Assembly: GCA_002633005.1 (NCBI GenBank)
Contig: NMRA01000274.1
Coordinates: 541,143 to 571,374, forward strand
Direction of reading: 5' to 3'
Source of the DNA: Phoronis australis
Taxonomy: Eukaryota > Phoronida > Phoronidae
Length of the DNA stretch: 30,232 bases
The notes beneath the pieces were generated by a model that was not told the origin of the DNA, did not search any database, and was given only the letters and a program-made list of their open reading frames with translations. How positions within the stretch are numbered: the first letter of the stretch is position 1; the number at the start of each line of letters is the position of its first letter. Below are positions 19,325-29,552 of this stretch, piece after piece. The translations under genes and the position numbers were made by a program.

Positions 19325-19510
19325 AGGCCAGAGAGCAAAAAATTTTGAAGCAATTGGGCATCACAAACAGCATGCTTCTTGTGACATCTATTTGTATCAT
19401 AAAAATGGCCACCAGATGGCGCAAAACATGTCAACTCCATCCGAAAACAGAAACATCGTTTCTTTAATAGAAAGTATTTACCAATTTCCATAAAAATCTG
19501 TCAAGCTTGC
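19325..19510 (-). repeat. Inverted fragment of the CTCF-like repeat family
   Basis: The reverse complement aligns with 15375-15490: GACAGATTTTTATGGAAATT, TCGGATGGAGTTGACATG, TTTTGCGCCATCTGGTGGCC and ATTTTTATGATACAAATA. On the plus strand, 19409-19420 reads CCACCAGATGGC followed by GC, an exact fit to the vertebrate-type CTCF core. This copy is in the opposite orientation to those at 4015-5240 and 14900-15585. Confidence 0.78.
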
Positions 19511-19530
19511 GGCAAGTGTTTGCAGGAAGG

Positions 19531-20740
19531 TCTTTTTTGGTATGGGAGATTACCCTATCCGTGCTAATCTTTTCCAAGTCAGAGAGTCACATCCGGTGTC
19601 CTCAAATTTAAAGCCGTCCATTTGTCGCAGCAGCCGTGAAATAAAATATCCCCGTGCCACAGATGTCCCTGTTTGAGTATGAATCGTTTTAGATCCAAGA
19701 ATCACGATTGTTAGTGATTTGAACTGAGCCCATTTCCATACAATGCAATCAATGTTTTAAGACCTATTCAATTTTTGCACATCCGTTACATGGACGGCGC
19801 AGCACTGAAAAAATGTGGGGGTATACTCCGCCCCAGTCCCCTATGGTGCTCCGCCTATGCATGCTTTAAATGGTTACTAAATGGACACAAATACAACATT
19901 TTATGCATGTTGGTTCTGCCTCATTATCAGACAGTCAAAGTAATAAACTGTCGGAGTTGGAAACTGGTTTCGCCGGGAAATAGTGATTCGGAGTAGTGGA
20001 CCTTCGGAGCAGTGAACCTTCGGAGTTGTAGTGAACCGAGTCCGTAGTAACCTTGTAAATCCCATAGTTAGCTGTATTAGGTCTAAACCTACCCGACATT
20101 TTCCAAATAATGTGAATGTGCTCGTCGGTGGGATTTTTTCAAGAAAACACGGTAGTAAAATGTCTTGAGTGCTTTTTGAGCGACGACACAGGACTGCCTA
20201 TTGCAGTTACGTGTACTGAATCCAAAAAATGAAAAAGGCACACAAAAATGCGTATTATCCACCAAACCACAACCAAATCGCATCATGGTGCTTAGGATGA
20301 ACAAAATATTCGACGATCACGTTCAATTCGAAATTCAAAAAAGACTGCCCTTCACTATGCAGGTCACTATAACATAACAGATAACAAACTTATTTGTTCT
20401 GCTATTTGTTGATTGGTCGATTTTAGGCATTCAAATACTACTTTTTATGAGGTTTAGCGTTTATGTAAGTATAGACAGTGACTTCTAGGTCCATGTTACC
20501 CTATCAAGTAGAGCCAACACGCACTTTCAACGTACGTGGTGTAATAACATGAAGTGTCCACTAATCGTCTGCACGGTCCTGTCATCCACGCAAACACATC
20601 TGGCCTCTTGGCAAAGTTGCCACGTACGGCCCGAAGTTATTACGAGACTATAGTACCAACTTGATTTTTTATTGTAGTTAGTAATACCATTAATAAGTGC
20701 AACAATTTTGTTGTCCTTATTCATGTACATATATCCTAAC
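19531..20740. other. Intergenic, no gene recognised
   Basis: No recognised coding sequence or RNA gene. Short open frames on both strands (for example 20089-20304 minus) show no domain. GGAGTAGTGGACCTTCGGAG and CAGTGAACCTTCGGAGT at 19990-20030 form a short local tandem. Confidence 0.4.
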
Positions 20741-20775
20741 CGTAATGGATATGCTGGGGCTGGACCTTTTTCGCC

Positions 20776-20811
20776 GGGGGTTCGATCGAAGCCCCCGAAC
20801 CCCCCCCCCCC
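20776..20811. repeat. GC-rich hairpin and poly-C tract
   Basis: GGGGGTTCG (20776-20784) pairs perfectly with CGAACCCCC (20796-20804) and overlaps the 10-bp palindrome TTCGATCGAA (20781-20790). A run of twelve C follows at 20800-20811. Probably one end of a MITE similar in composition to 9763-9884; no partner end was found. Confidence 0.5.
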
Positions 20812-21130
20812 TCCCCTGGCTACGGGGTCTGTTTGTTTTATTTTTCTGCATTTATTCTTCTATACTGCTCTGTAAATACTTCTCTATATATGTATTTTTA
20901 TCAACAACCAGCACCTGTGCTCGTGTTTTTCTTTTGTTGCATCCACCCACACTGATCTAAAATAAATGTTTTACGTCAGCACAAGAGGTCCCCCCGAGGA
21001 GTTTGGAACTGTGCTTTGGTAGTGACGTCTATTGTTGATCAGTGAAGACTTGCGTCGACCTTCACCTTGGCAGGTGTCCTCAGTTGATAAACATGAAATT
21101 TGTTGGCGGTCTTTGTTATGTTCCTATAAA

Positions 21131-21760
21131 ATGTGGATAGGAATTTTAATTTCATACGTATCTTTCTTGTTACTTTCGCTGTTTATTACAGTCTTCGCAT
21201 GGGTCTTTGTTTCACGTTTGAAGTTGGTAAGTACTGCTTTATTTACGTATAATTCTAATCCTCGAGTCACGTTCACGGAAGGTAATAAACAGGGCCCACT
21301 ACTTTGGAAGGGGAGAGTCGATTTCATTCAAACGAGAAGTCTCGGTTTTTGGTAAGGTCCACCAGCATTGATCAGTGTTGATGACTGCGGCAGAGAGCGA
21401 CAATGTGAATATGTGTGTGTGTTTGGGTGTGCGTCTGTGTATTTCATGTTCTCAAGTTTGGCAACTTAGTTTTTTTGACAGAATATTTTTTGGCTTTTCA
21501 GAGCACATTACAAGTGAAAGCAAAAGACGTTCTACACATCATAAAGGCATCCAAGGTTTGTATATGTTATAATGGCATGATTTTGTCCGTCACTCAATAC
21601 TCAGCCTGCCTGTACATTTGCTCAGGTTGTTATGGATCCTGTCCTTATATGCTAAAGCCACATGTGGTCACTATCTTTTCAGTCCTATTTTTATGTGAAA
21701 TACATGATTGTAGAGCTGTTTTGGTATCAGGATGACCAGCGTCACAGTTACATAATTTAA
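21131..21760 (+). CDS. Candidate small three-exon gene for a membrane protein
   Basis: Proposed exons are 21131-21226, 21502-21555 and 21683-21760, all joined in phase 0, giving 75 residues. Exon 1 starts MWIGILISYVSFLLL and is almost entirely one hydrophobic segment ending in the basic VSRLKL, directly followed by a good donor (GTAAGT, 21227-21232). Exon 2 has a pyrimidine-rich acceptor ending TTTTCAG, encodes STLQVKAKDVLHIIKASK and is followed by a weaker donor GTTTGT. Exon 3 has acceptor ATCTTTTCAG, encodes SYFYVKYMIVELFWYQDDQ and ends at TAA (21758-21760). An AATAAA lies near 22105. An upstream out-of-frame ATG near 21092 weakens the start. It may be the 5' end of a larger gene or chance. 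No family recognised; all splice calls are by eye. Confidence 0.33.
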
Positions 21761-23774
21761 AAAATCATGACCGTTCGTAATTAATATGTGGTTTAGTTGG
21801 AGATTCTTCTTTGCATTAGTTGATTTGAGTATAGCTTTGCCCTACTCGTGTCATTACGTTTACAAGGAAAACACGCATTTTTAAAGATATGCAGGATTTT
21901 TCTCTGTTTGTCCTTCTGAGCGGCGTTTACCAGGATCAAAGAGAGCGCGGTGCCAGAGCTGAACACAGTTGTGATGACTGCATTGTGCTGTGTGAGCAAT
22001 ACCCAATTAAGTATCACCTGGTCATAAACTGCTGTAGTAAACATCTCTGCCTGTACATGTACTGGCGAATTTTCAAAATGCATGAACCAATAATTTTTGT
22101 TAAAAATAAACGTGGCGGTATATAGCTGAAAAAACCTAGCTAAGTATAGGTTTTGATTTTTAAAAATTGATGTACTAGTAAGCTAAAAACTACAAACATT
22201 GGTTGCAATTGAGGATAAACGACTGTGCATATTGATATACTCGCAGGATGTACAAACGATGATCATAATTAACAATATCACATTGATTATTCTTTTAGTA
22301 TACAACTAAGCTACATTATAAAAAATAGAAACAATACACAGTGACCAAATGATGTCAATAGCTTTTAAACCATCGCTTATCGACCAGTGCATGTTGAACT
22401 ATTTTATTCGAGGAAAACTGATATTCGCAAAAATATGTCAATATTGATGATAATCGGTTGTTGACGGAACAAATGTATGTTTATGGCTAGCTTTAAAATA
22501 GATGAAGTTGGTCGATGGGCGAGAAGAGACTGTTTTGAGATTCCCGGACTGGGGGCGGAGTGGAATCGAGCGGTTTCACATGGAGAATGTTGAAAACCTG
22601 TTACCCCAGTTCCAGTCACTGAAGCACAATTACTGCTATGTTAATGAATTAAATGCCTTGTGGTCATTAGTCAGCCTCGATTAACTAAAAGTGTTATAGG
22701 AGGCCTATTTACGTGGAATAGATCATCATCAGTTCTATAGCCGACCTGTAAGGTCTTCAGAAATCTGACTAGCTACTTTGGTGGCCTCGTATTTCTGCTG
22801 GTGTGTTTATTTACACATAACATGTCATCTTTTGTCACGTGAAACTTGCTCATTGGAATTCACTCGCATTTTTGTAAACTATACAATATACTCTGTAAAT
22901 CAGTTTTAGATACATGTGCTCTCTAGTCATATGTAAGATGTTTGGTGATTTCCATAAACATGGTCATGGGTGAACAAATTCAGTTGCAATCATCACATAC
23001 AGTTGTCATAATATTGGATGCATTGTATTTGGTGCTACTTTTTGTTCCCTTGTTTGTTGTTATTCACCAATGCTGTTTTTTCACATAACACAGTCTCACA
23101 CAGGCTTTGCCAATTTCACATTTAAAATGTTCAAAGATTTTCAGTGATCAAACCCTTAAGTTATTAACATTTACTGCAATGTAGTTACTTACTTTTTCAT
23201 AACTTTATTTTTGCAAAAGTGATTTTGTGCTGTAAGTACTTAACATTCAAAATCTGTTTCGGTATTTTAACTGGATACCTTTGGTAGGAAGGGTTACAAT
23301 TCAAGTATCCTTGATCAATGTTGTCGTTTTTTTTGTGAAATGTGATTTTGTTTTGAAAAAGAAAACAGTCAGTTGACTACAAACAGTGTGCATAAGTTCC
23401 TGGCCTACGAGGATTTGCAAAATATAAGGTTTAGTGAATGAGGTGACCTTTGGTAGCCAATTCAGTATTTCTTCCATGGACATAAGCAATTACAGTCAGA
23501 TAGAAACTTCCATAGTTTGTGAATGAGGTTAAAATTGAACTTTTGTACTTTATTTGTTACAAACAGTGAAGCTGAGGAAATGAAATGTTTTGCATGTAAT
23601 TATGAATTCGTTTACCTATGCATATTAGAGTATATTTGTATTAAAGTTGCTCAGATCTGTGTAATATTTAGTTATTTATTTACTCAAAAACTTACTGAAG
23701 ACTTGTAACTGGGACTTCAGTGTGATCCCAGATATGTTGAAGGTAATTTATAGATGTATTCAAAATACTTCGTA
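21761..23774. other. Intergenic or intronic, no gene recognised
   Basis: AT-rich. Open frames on both strands at 21793-22125 overlap each other, and a GC-richer patch at 22477-22590 is open in two plus-strand frames. None shows a recognisable domain with splice support. Confidence 0.4.
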
Positions 23775-24390
23775 GGCCCTTTCATATTGACTTAACTCCG
23801 GTCTGAGCTGAGCGTGGACGTAAGCAGCGCAGTTAACTGGACCGTCATACTGGCTTCGGTAGTTAATGAACATCGAAGCAAATGGTTGGTGACGCTGTTG
23901 TCATCGAAGTTATCGCAAGGTAGCGCTGCACGCTAAGATTTTTTTCAATGAGTCAATTTGAGAACCTTTACATGTGCTAAATGACATTTAACTTATTTTT
24001 AAATTGATTAGTTGTTATTAGAGCAAAATATAATCAGCTATTAGTGACGACACTACCCTGTAACTGTTGATGATAACTGTGGCACCTGATGATAACTTCG
24101 ATTGCACCGAAGTTAAGCGTTCATACTGCACCGCAGCATCGACGCTGCGCTATTAAATCCACCTATTAACTGTGATGTTAACTGGAGCTGTTAACTGCGA
24201 TGTTAACTGGAGCTGTTAACTGCGATGTTAACTGGAGCTGTTAACTGCGATGTTAACTGGAGCTGTTAACTGCGATGTTAACTGGAGCTGTTAACTGCGT
24301 TGTTAACTGGAGCTGTTAACTGCGATGTTAAGTGGAGCTGTTAATTGCGATCCAGGACCGGAATTAAGCGTTCATACTGACCACAACTCC
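23775..24390. mobile_element. Foldback element containing a minisatellite
   Basis: The left end (CATATTGACTTAACTCCGGT, about 23786) and the reverse complement of the right end (CAGTATGAACGCTTAATTCC, about 24362-24381) are imperfect terminal inverted repeats. Internal inverted partners include CATCGAAGTTATCG (about 23905) with GATAACTTCGAT (about 24090), and GCAGCGCAGTTAACTGG with GACGCTGCGC. TTCATACTG-like strings recur near each end. No ORF. Consistent with a non-autonomous foldback/MITE; exact ends and target duplication are uncertain. Confidence 0.55.
24165..24350. repeat. 25-bp minisatellite, about seven units
   Basis: The unit is GCTGTTAACTGC followed by GATGTTAACTGGA. GTTAAC recurs at 24177, 24190, 24202, 24215 and so on to 24315, at alternating 13- and 12-bp steps: twelve exact copies, then GTTAAG and GTTAAT in the last unit. 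Units are nearly identical, so the array is recent or homogenised. Confidence 0.93.
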
Positions 24391-24660
24391 CCAAACCATC
24401 GTATGGATGTTTAAAGCTTAAGGTAAAACTTTCGTAAATCGCATACAATGAGACTGAGAAAGTTCTTCCGAGTTGGGCAAAACACAACTTACTTGGAGAG
24501 CATCTTAAAGAATAAATGCTAACCGTTTCGCATAATTGTGTCCCAGTTGAGTGAAGACTGAAGATTCAACTTGGGACAGTTCTACTGTACTGTGGTCTCA
24601 TGTGTGTTGAAGATGAAATATTTATTTACATGAGAAATGTACTTGTTCTAGCAGTGATTT
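24391..24660. other. Spacer between two transposon-like elements
   Basis: About 270 bp without recognised features. Confidence 0.4.
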
Positions 24661-24662
24661 TA

Positions 24663-25495
24663 TAGGCGAAGGGAACCATTTTCATGTTTTTTTAGGAAAA
24701 ATAAGGTTTGTTGGTAATCCCAGACATATTTTCCACTTAATTACAGCTTTTCGTAATTTAATTAATTATTCGTTCTCTACTCCGGAAGTAACGTTGTGAG
24801 AGGCAAGAATTTCGCGCCATTTTCTTTTGATATAGTCTGACTATGAGAGCTGCCGAGTCAGTCCTTGTTCTATCTCGGTTGTGATAAGTTCGGTCGTCGT
24901 TTGCTTTTGTTTACGAGTCAGCCAACGTGCCAAACAGTTGCTTCGTACCGGGATGTACTCATTATCGTCTCATGGACAGAGGAACAACTGTCCCACCTGC
25001 CCGAGTGTCCCGCGACACACTCCCACTGGATAGTGACCCGAGCACACAAACTGCTTACACCCTGCCGTGTGACTCCCCCGCCACACACCTGGCACCTTTT
25101 AAATAGTTCCAACACTTTAGACAAGTTCACAATTAACTTATCAAAGATTGGCTCTTCGATCTATTCATTGAGCGACGAACTATACTCTTCACTGGGCCTA
25201 TATTGACTCCCAGTACTCAACATCGCAGCAGTGCTGCTTACAGGCTTTGGGCCATATTGAGTACATCCCCGTACGCAGCATTAGTGTGGCATGTTGACTG
25301 GCTCGTAAACAACAGCAAATGACGACTGATCATATCACAACCGAGGTAGATGAAAAGAAATTGGCGCAAAATTCTTGCCTCACAAATTGTTAATTAAATT
25401 ACGAAAAACTGTAATTAAGTGGAAAACATGTTTGGGATAACCAAGTAACCTTATTTTTTGCTAAAAGTGACATGAAAAAGGGTTGCCTTCGCCTT
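24663..25495. mobile_element. Palindromic DNA element with long terminal inverted repeats
   Basis: The ends TAGGCGAAGG and AAGGCGAAGG (reverse complement) are preceded by TA on each side (24661-24662 and 25496-25497). The inverted arms continue inward for about 250-300 bp: TTTTCCACTTAATTACAG, TTTTCGTAATTTAATTAA, TCGGTTGTGATA and GTTTACGAG, and on to GGGATGTACTCA (24951 versus the complement of about 25255-25266). A central unpaired region of under 300 bp remains. The open frames inside (24865-25206 plus, 24918-25130 minus) have no domain. A non-autonomous foldback/MITE with TA target preference is likely; the superfamily is not assigned. Confidence 0.82.
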
Positions 25496-25704
25496 TAACA
25501 CTAGCATTGAATATTGTCATCTGGAGTAGTTGTTTGCTTTTGGAAGTGATCAGTAGATGAATTGGATGGGCATCCCAGAATTTGCAAAAACGATTCTGCA
25601 AAAAAAATTATGTTTGTTTATCTCAATCTACTCTTTAACAAATCATTTTACCTCATCACAGTCTTGGCTAAAAATGTGTGAAGTGAATGTTTGTTTGTCT
25701 TGCT

Positions 25705-26235
25705 CAGTTTCAATCTCGTTTAACTAGATTTTTAACTAGGAAACAGTTGTAATTAGCTCAGGGATGGGTTCACAGTTCACTGAGTTTAGCTGGCCATCAA
25801 AATCTACCACTGTTTTGGTACTTCAAGCTTAAAAATAAATTAACAAAGTAGCAACTTGTTTCCGCCTGCAAGAAAAAACAAGTAGACTGGGGTATTAAAA
25901 ATAACATAACAAAAAACGGTATGAAACATATTTAAAACCCACTTTCCTTTGGGAAGTGACCCATTGTCAACAAATTACCATTTTTAATCATTTTGTAATA
26001 TTTAAAATGCACCAAGTTAAAACTACTTTCCACATTGGGGGCTGTAACTCTGTGCAGATGTTAGAGAAAACCTATTTGGGCGTAATAAGAACCATTGTTG
26101 AGAAAGTTTAGTGGCAGCAATTACCTTTCCGCTTCATTAACTTAGATCTACATGAGTACAAAGGGCATGTTGAATAGGTATTGTAAAAGTTGTTTGGGGG
26201 CAGAGGGAATCTTAGCCTGATCTGTGTAAGCCAGT
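25705..26235 (-). repeat. Dispersed repeat, inverted copy
   Basis: The reverse complement matches 11685-12395 block by block, lacking the roughly 190-bp segment at 12158-12345. The two copies are about 13.3 kb apart in opposite orientation. Confidence 0.82.
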
Positions 26236-26359
26236 AGTTCTCCACATGACCATAGTCACATGTTTTGAGCTAGTAATAGCTTTATGGGACATTTTAAAGT
26301 CTTGTGATCATGCAGCTGACTAAAGTTAACCTTATGGTTCCATTTTTTCAAAATGACTA

Positions 26360-27249
26360 CCTGACAAGTTGGCCAAATAAGGTGGTTTTGCTTATTCATG
26401 GGACAAAATTTTTAGCAATCTCATTGGTCAATATATATGACATCACAACCTTGTCGCCCAAATAAGTCGGTTTTTGCTATTCACGTGAAAAAATTTTCAA
26501 CAATCAGAACATGATGTTTTGGACAAGCCATTTGTTGATTTTGATATGTGCGGGCTCAGTTGTAATGATCTGGCTATTTCAAGTGTAAATCTCTTACAAA
26601 TGTGCAATTCGAAGTGCTTCAAATATGGCTAGACAAAGCACGATTAGAGTGTAGATGACGTACAAGAAGCTAATTGGTGAAACGAAATTATATCTTTACT
26701 CTAGTTCAAACCTAGGTGAGAAATCTGGTCCTCACATGTGTGTGGAAGAAGCAGTGTGGGTCTTAGAAGGAATTTGTACTTTAGTTTTGGTGTCTCAGTG
26801 GTCCATGAGGTCTAGAGGATTTCTGAAAAATGGGAAAAAACAGTCATCATTTGGCCTACTTCCTGTATATATTGATGACTAGAAGTAAAAATTGTGTTTC
26901 TGCTTCGGCTGGTCGCATGAATAGCCAACACCATTTTATTTTGCATACAAGGTTGCGACACTGTTTTGACTAAAGAGAACGTTGAAATTGTCTGTTGAAT
27001 AACAAAATACTGGATTGTCCAACAACATTGTGATGTCCCTAATTTGAGGCTTTGTTGCCTCAGTAGCGAAAACCTGACCTTGACTGTGATGTTAGCAATA
27101 ACAGCTTTGAAAAGTTTGCGGTGTGAACAGCAAAAATCAGATTATTTTTCTTCTTAAGGGGTGTAATGTTACACATATGGACCTCTGAGAATGGTGAATG
27201 TGTTGTTGGCTAAATGGCAAAAATGGGTTTATTTGGCTGTCTTGTCAGG
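26360..27249. mobile_element. TIR element, about 890 bp, non-coding
   Basis: Terminal repeats CCTGACAAGTTGGCCAAATA and, reverse-complemented, CCTGACAAGACAGCCAAATA match at 17 of 20 positions. Both sides are flanked by TA (26358-26359, 27250-27251). Near the left end the sequence is internally duplicated: CCAAATAAGGTGGTTTTGC at 26373 and CCAAATAAGTCGGTTTTTGC at 26459. The internal 75-codon frame (26655-26882) is unrecognised. Confidence 0.58.
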
Positions 27250-27251
27250 TA

Positions 27252-27991
27252 AATAGCATTGACCTTCATTTTTTAGCTAATATTAACTTTTTAAAAAACA
27301 GTACACTCAGTTTAATACTGGTCAAACATTCAAAAAGGTGTCTTGGTGTTGTGGGAGGTTATCTAAATCAGTACTTATTGATTATCGTAATTGTTTATGG
27401 TTAAAGTCTATGCAGTCATAATTGGGTTATGCCAAAACTACCAGCCTCAGACCACAATAAAATAAATTTAGGGAAGAAAATCTGGGTGCAGTTGCAGTAA
27501 TTGTGCTTTGTTTGTTGTCCAGTTATCAACGTAATCATGAAAAAAGTATGAATCAAAGTTGAAGAATTAAAAACAAAGGTTTTTACAGAGCTCTCACTGT
27601 CTGAAATCTGATTAAATCTAATCTTAATGCTGGCAAGGTATTCTACACTGTGTAAAAATGTCGCTGGCTAAACGTCATGCAATATACATTTTATACATCA
27701 ATGTCAAAGTTGTCATGTGATCTACATTATTAACATATTAAATGTCATAAAATTTGTTTGAGGTTAGTGCATTCACAGTTGTGCTGATTATTCATACTTG
27801 ACAGTATTGCTGTTACATTAAGGTATTTAAAGCATCTTGTTAGGGCAGTTCACGTGAAAAAAATGTTTAATTGAAGAAAGTAAATTTTGATTTAAAGCAC
27901 TTCCTGTTGTAAAATTGGCCTCAACTTGTTCCTTGTTCAGATGAGACTTGATTTTGGTCATGCACTGAACTGTGATTTATTTATTGCTTAG
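27252..27991. other. Intergenic or intronic, no gene recognised
   Basis: AT-rich, with no recognised coding or RNA features. Confidence 0.4.
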
Positions 27992-28343
27992 TCTCTACCA
28001 ATGATGAGCTGTCAGTTCTTTCCAAACTCAAAAATTGTGCCTGTTTTGATTAAGGAACAATTTGAGACCAATTTCACAATGGTAAGTGGTTAAAATCAAA
28101 AACTGGTTTTGCGACGGAAGGAACGTAATTGTAGCCAGTTTAAATGTTTTGCTTAGACACAGATCCAAAAATGTTTCGAGGACAATCATAGGAGGGGGGG
28201 GCTTGAGTTTGCTGTTGCAATGGTGTAAAATAACTCGCAGGTATTTCACACAAAACATTTGCCAAAGTTTACTTTTCATTTTTTATTTTCAGACACTTAA
28301 TTCTGTGCAAAAATTCATGCTAAGGGTTTCTGTTTTGGGATAG
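27992..28343 (+). CDS. Possible exon pair of an unrecognised gene
   Basis: The first exon (27992-28081, 30 codons) follows acceptor TTTATTTATTGCTTAG, reads SLPMMSCQFFPNSKIVPVLI then KEQFETNFTM, and is followed by a consensus donor GTAAGT (28082-28087). The second (28293-28343) follows a strong pyrimidine-rich acceptor ending TTTTATTTTCAG and continues in phase 0 as TLNSVQKFMLRVSVLG, then TAG. Composition of the first exon looks protein-like. I do not recognise the family, and no upstream exon or start was found. The terminal exon could be wrong. Confidence 0.33.
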
Positions 28344-28561
28344 ATGTACAATGCTGACTATGGCAGTACTTGAAAGTAATTTTTTGGAATGTCTATTTTG
28401 CCCTAAAATTCAAAAAAATGATGTAATTTTAACGGAAATTTACCAAGATCTTGAAAAAATTTGGTGGCCCGGCACCCCCCAGCTTCCCCCTTGTCTGCCT
28501 CAATGGATTTGATAACTGAAGTTATCTTGTGTTTCCTCGACTGTTGAATAGCTCGCTCCAT

Positions 28562-28728
28562 GAGTGAACTCAGTGCACTATCTGAATCAGTTGTGTGTGC
28601 GCTTAGCTTCTGCAGTTCACTTGCACTCTTGATGGGTGGTCAGTTATCAACTCACCTGAAGCCAGTGGCAGTTCCTGATATGCAAAATACTTCATTTCTG
28701 ACTGCAGCACCATCTATTACCTGAGAAA
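28562..28728 (+). CDS. Possible terminal exon, unrecognised; strand uncertain
   Basis: After an acceptor-like TTTCCTCGACTGTTGAATAG, one plus-strand frame is open for about 55 codons (MSELSALSESVVCALSF, LALLMGGQLSTHLKPVAV, MQNTSFLTAAPSIT) and ends at TGA. The phase does not fit the exon ending at 28343. The minus strand is also open here (28403-28639, including LMERAIQQSRKHKITSV), with a GTGAGT donor near 28660. Either strand, or neither, may be coding. Confidence 0.22.
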
Positions 28729-29389
28729 ATCGTGACGGCGGGAGCAGAAGTCATCTTTTCCAAAGCATACTTATGATGGTATTGTTGGTTACAAAGTGGG
28801 TTTATTGGTATCATTCTTTAGAAGAAAATTTTTACTTTTTTATGATACCATTTATGTTTGTGTAAGATAAACAGTTGTTTTGTAATTACCGGGTACTTAG
28901 TGAAGTAGACCAAAAATCATGGTTTAGCTACTTGTCCATTCCTTGTTATCTCTTCTTGATGTCATCATGTGCTTCCAATAACTAATATGTTGATTCTAGT
29001 GTGATGCTGTGCGATGAAAAGTAGACTTGGATGAGGATAAAGGATTTGACTTTTAATATGTCCTGTCACAAATAGGTTTAGGTAATACCCTACATTTCTG
29101 TATCCATGGTTTTCTCTGTGAGGTGATGGCTTATGCTGGGTAATTGGTCACAAGAATATATAGTGTATTTATGTAGTTATGTATTACCATGACTAAGTTT
29201 ACTAGACTATTACCACATGCCCCAGATGTTGACATGGGTATATGCAGCTGCCAAACTGTGTTCATGAAAACTGGAAGTGAATCATCTAAATTATGACTGA
29301 CATCACGACTTTGAAAGTCCCTTTCCCACGCCAACTCTGTGCTTCTGTGTTCAGGGGAGCACTGCCCCAGAAATCGCTTTCGCATAAGG
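28729..29389. other. Intergenic, no gene recognised
   Basis: No recognised coding sequence. The minus-strand open frame 29131-29400 overlaps the SINE tail and has no domain. Confidence 0.4.
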
Positions 29390-29552
29390 TTCTCATTCAT
29401 TCCCTTTCATACACTCACTAGTAAGACCGAGCTCAGAGTAGTGGGAGACACCTTTGTGCTATGCTCGAGTGCCTGCCAGTTAAGCCAGGATTCGAACCCG
29501 GATCTCTGAAAAGTAAGCCCGGAGCTCAAACCATTCGGCCACCCTGTCTCCT
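29390..29552 (-). mobile_element. tRNA-derived SINE
   Basis: On the minus strand a tRNA-like head carries an A box TGGCCGAATGG (29531-29541) and a B box GGTTCGAATCC (29488-29498). The boxes start 43 nt apart, as in a tRNA, and CCGGG/CCTGG flanks form a T stem. The anticodon arm is imperfect and the acceptor ends do not pair well, so it is not a working tRNA. A body of about 90 bp follows, ending in an ATGAATGAGAA-type tail. The D-arm resembles tRNA-Ser/Leu. The internal promoter boxes are intact, so Pol III transcription is possible. Confidence 0.65.

Noticed and set aside
22477-22590. Short GC-richer patch open in two plus-strand frames, considered as an exon
   Set aside because: Neither frame shows a domain or convincing splice sites; the evidence was too thin to list as a gene.
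24165-24350. CRISPR-like array
   Set aside because: The 25-bp units are contiguous with no unique spacers, in animal DNA; it is a minisatellite.
24865-25206. 113-codon open frame as a gene
   Set aside because: It lies across the arm and centre of the palindromic element, overlaps an antisense frame, and has no domain.
29478-29552. Functional tRNA gene on the minus strand
   Set aside because: The acceptor and anticodon stems do not pair properly and no sensible anticodon could be assigned; a SINE head fits better.
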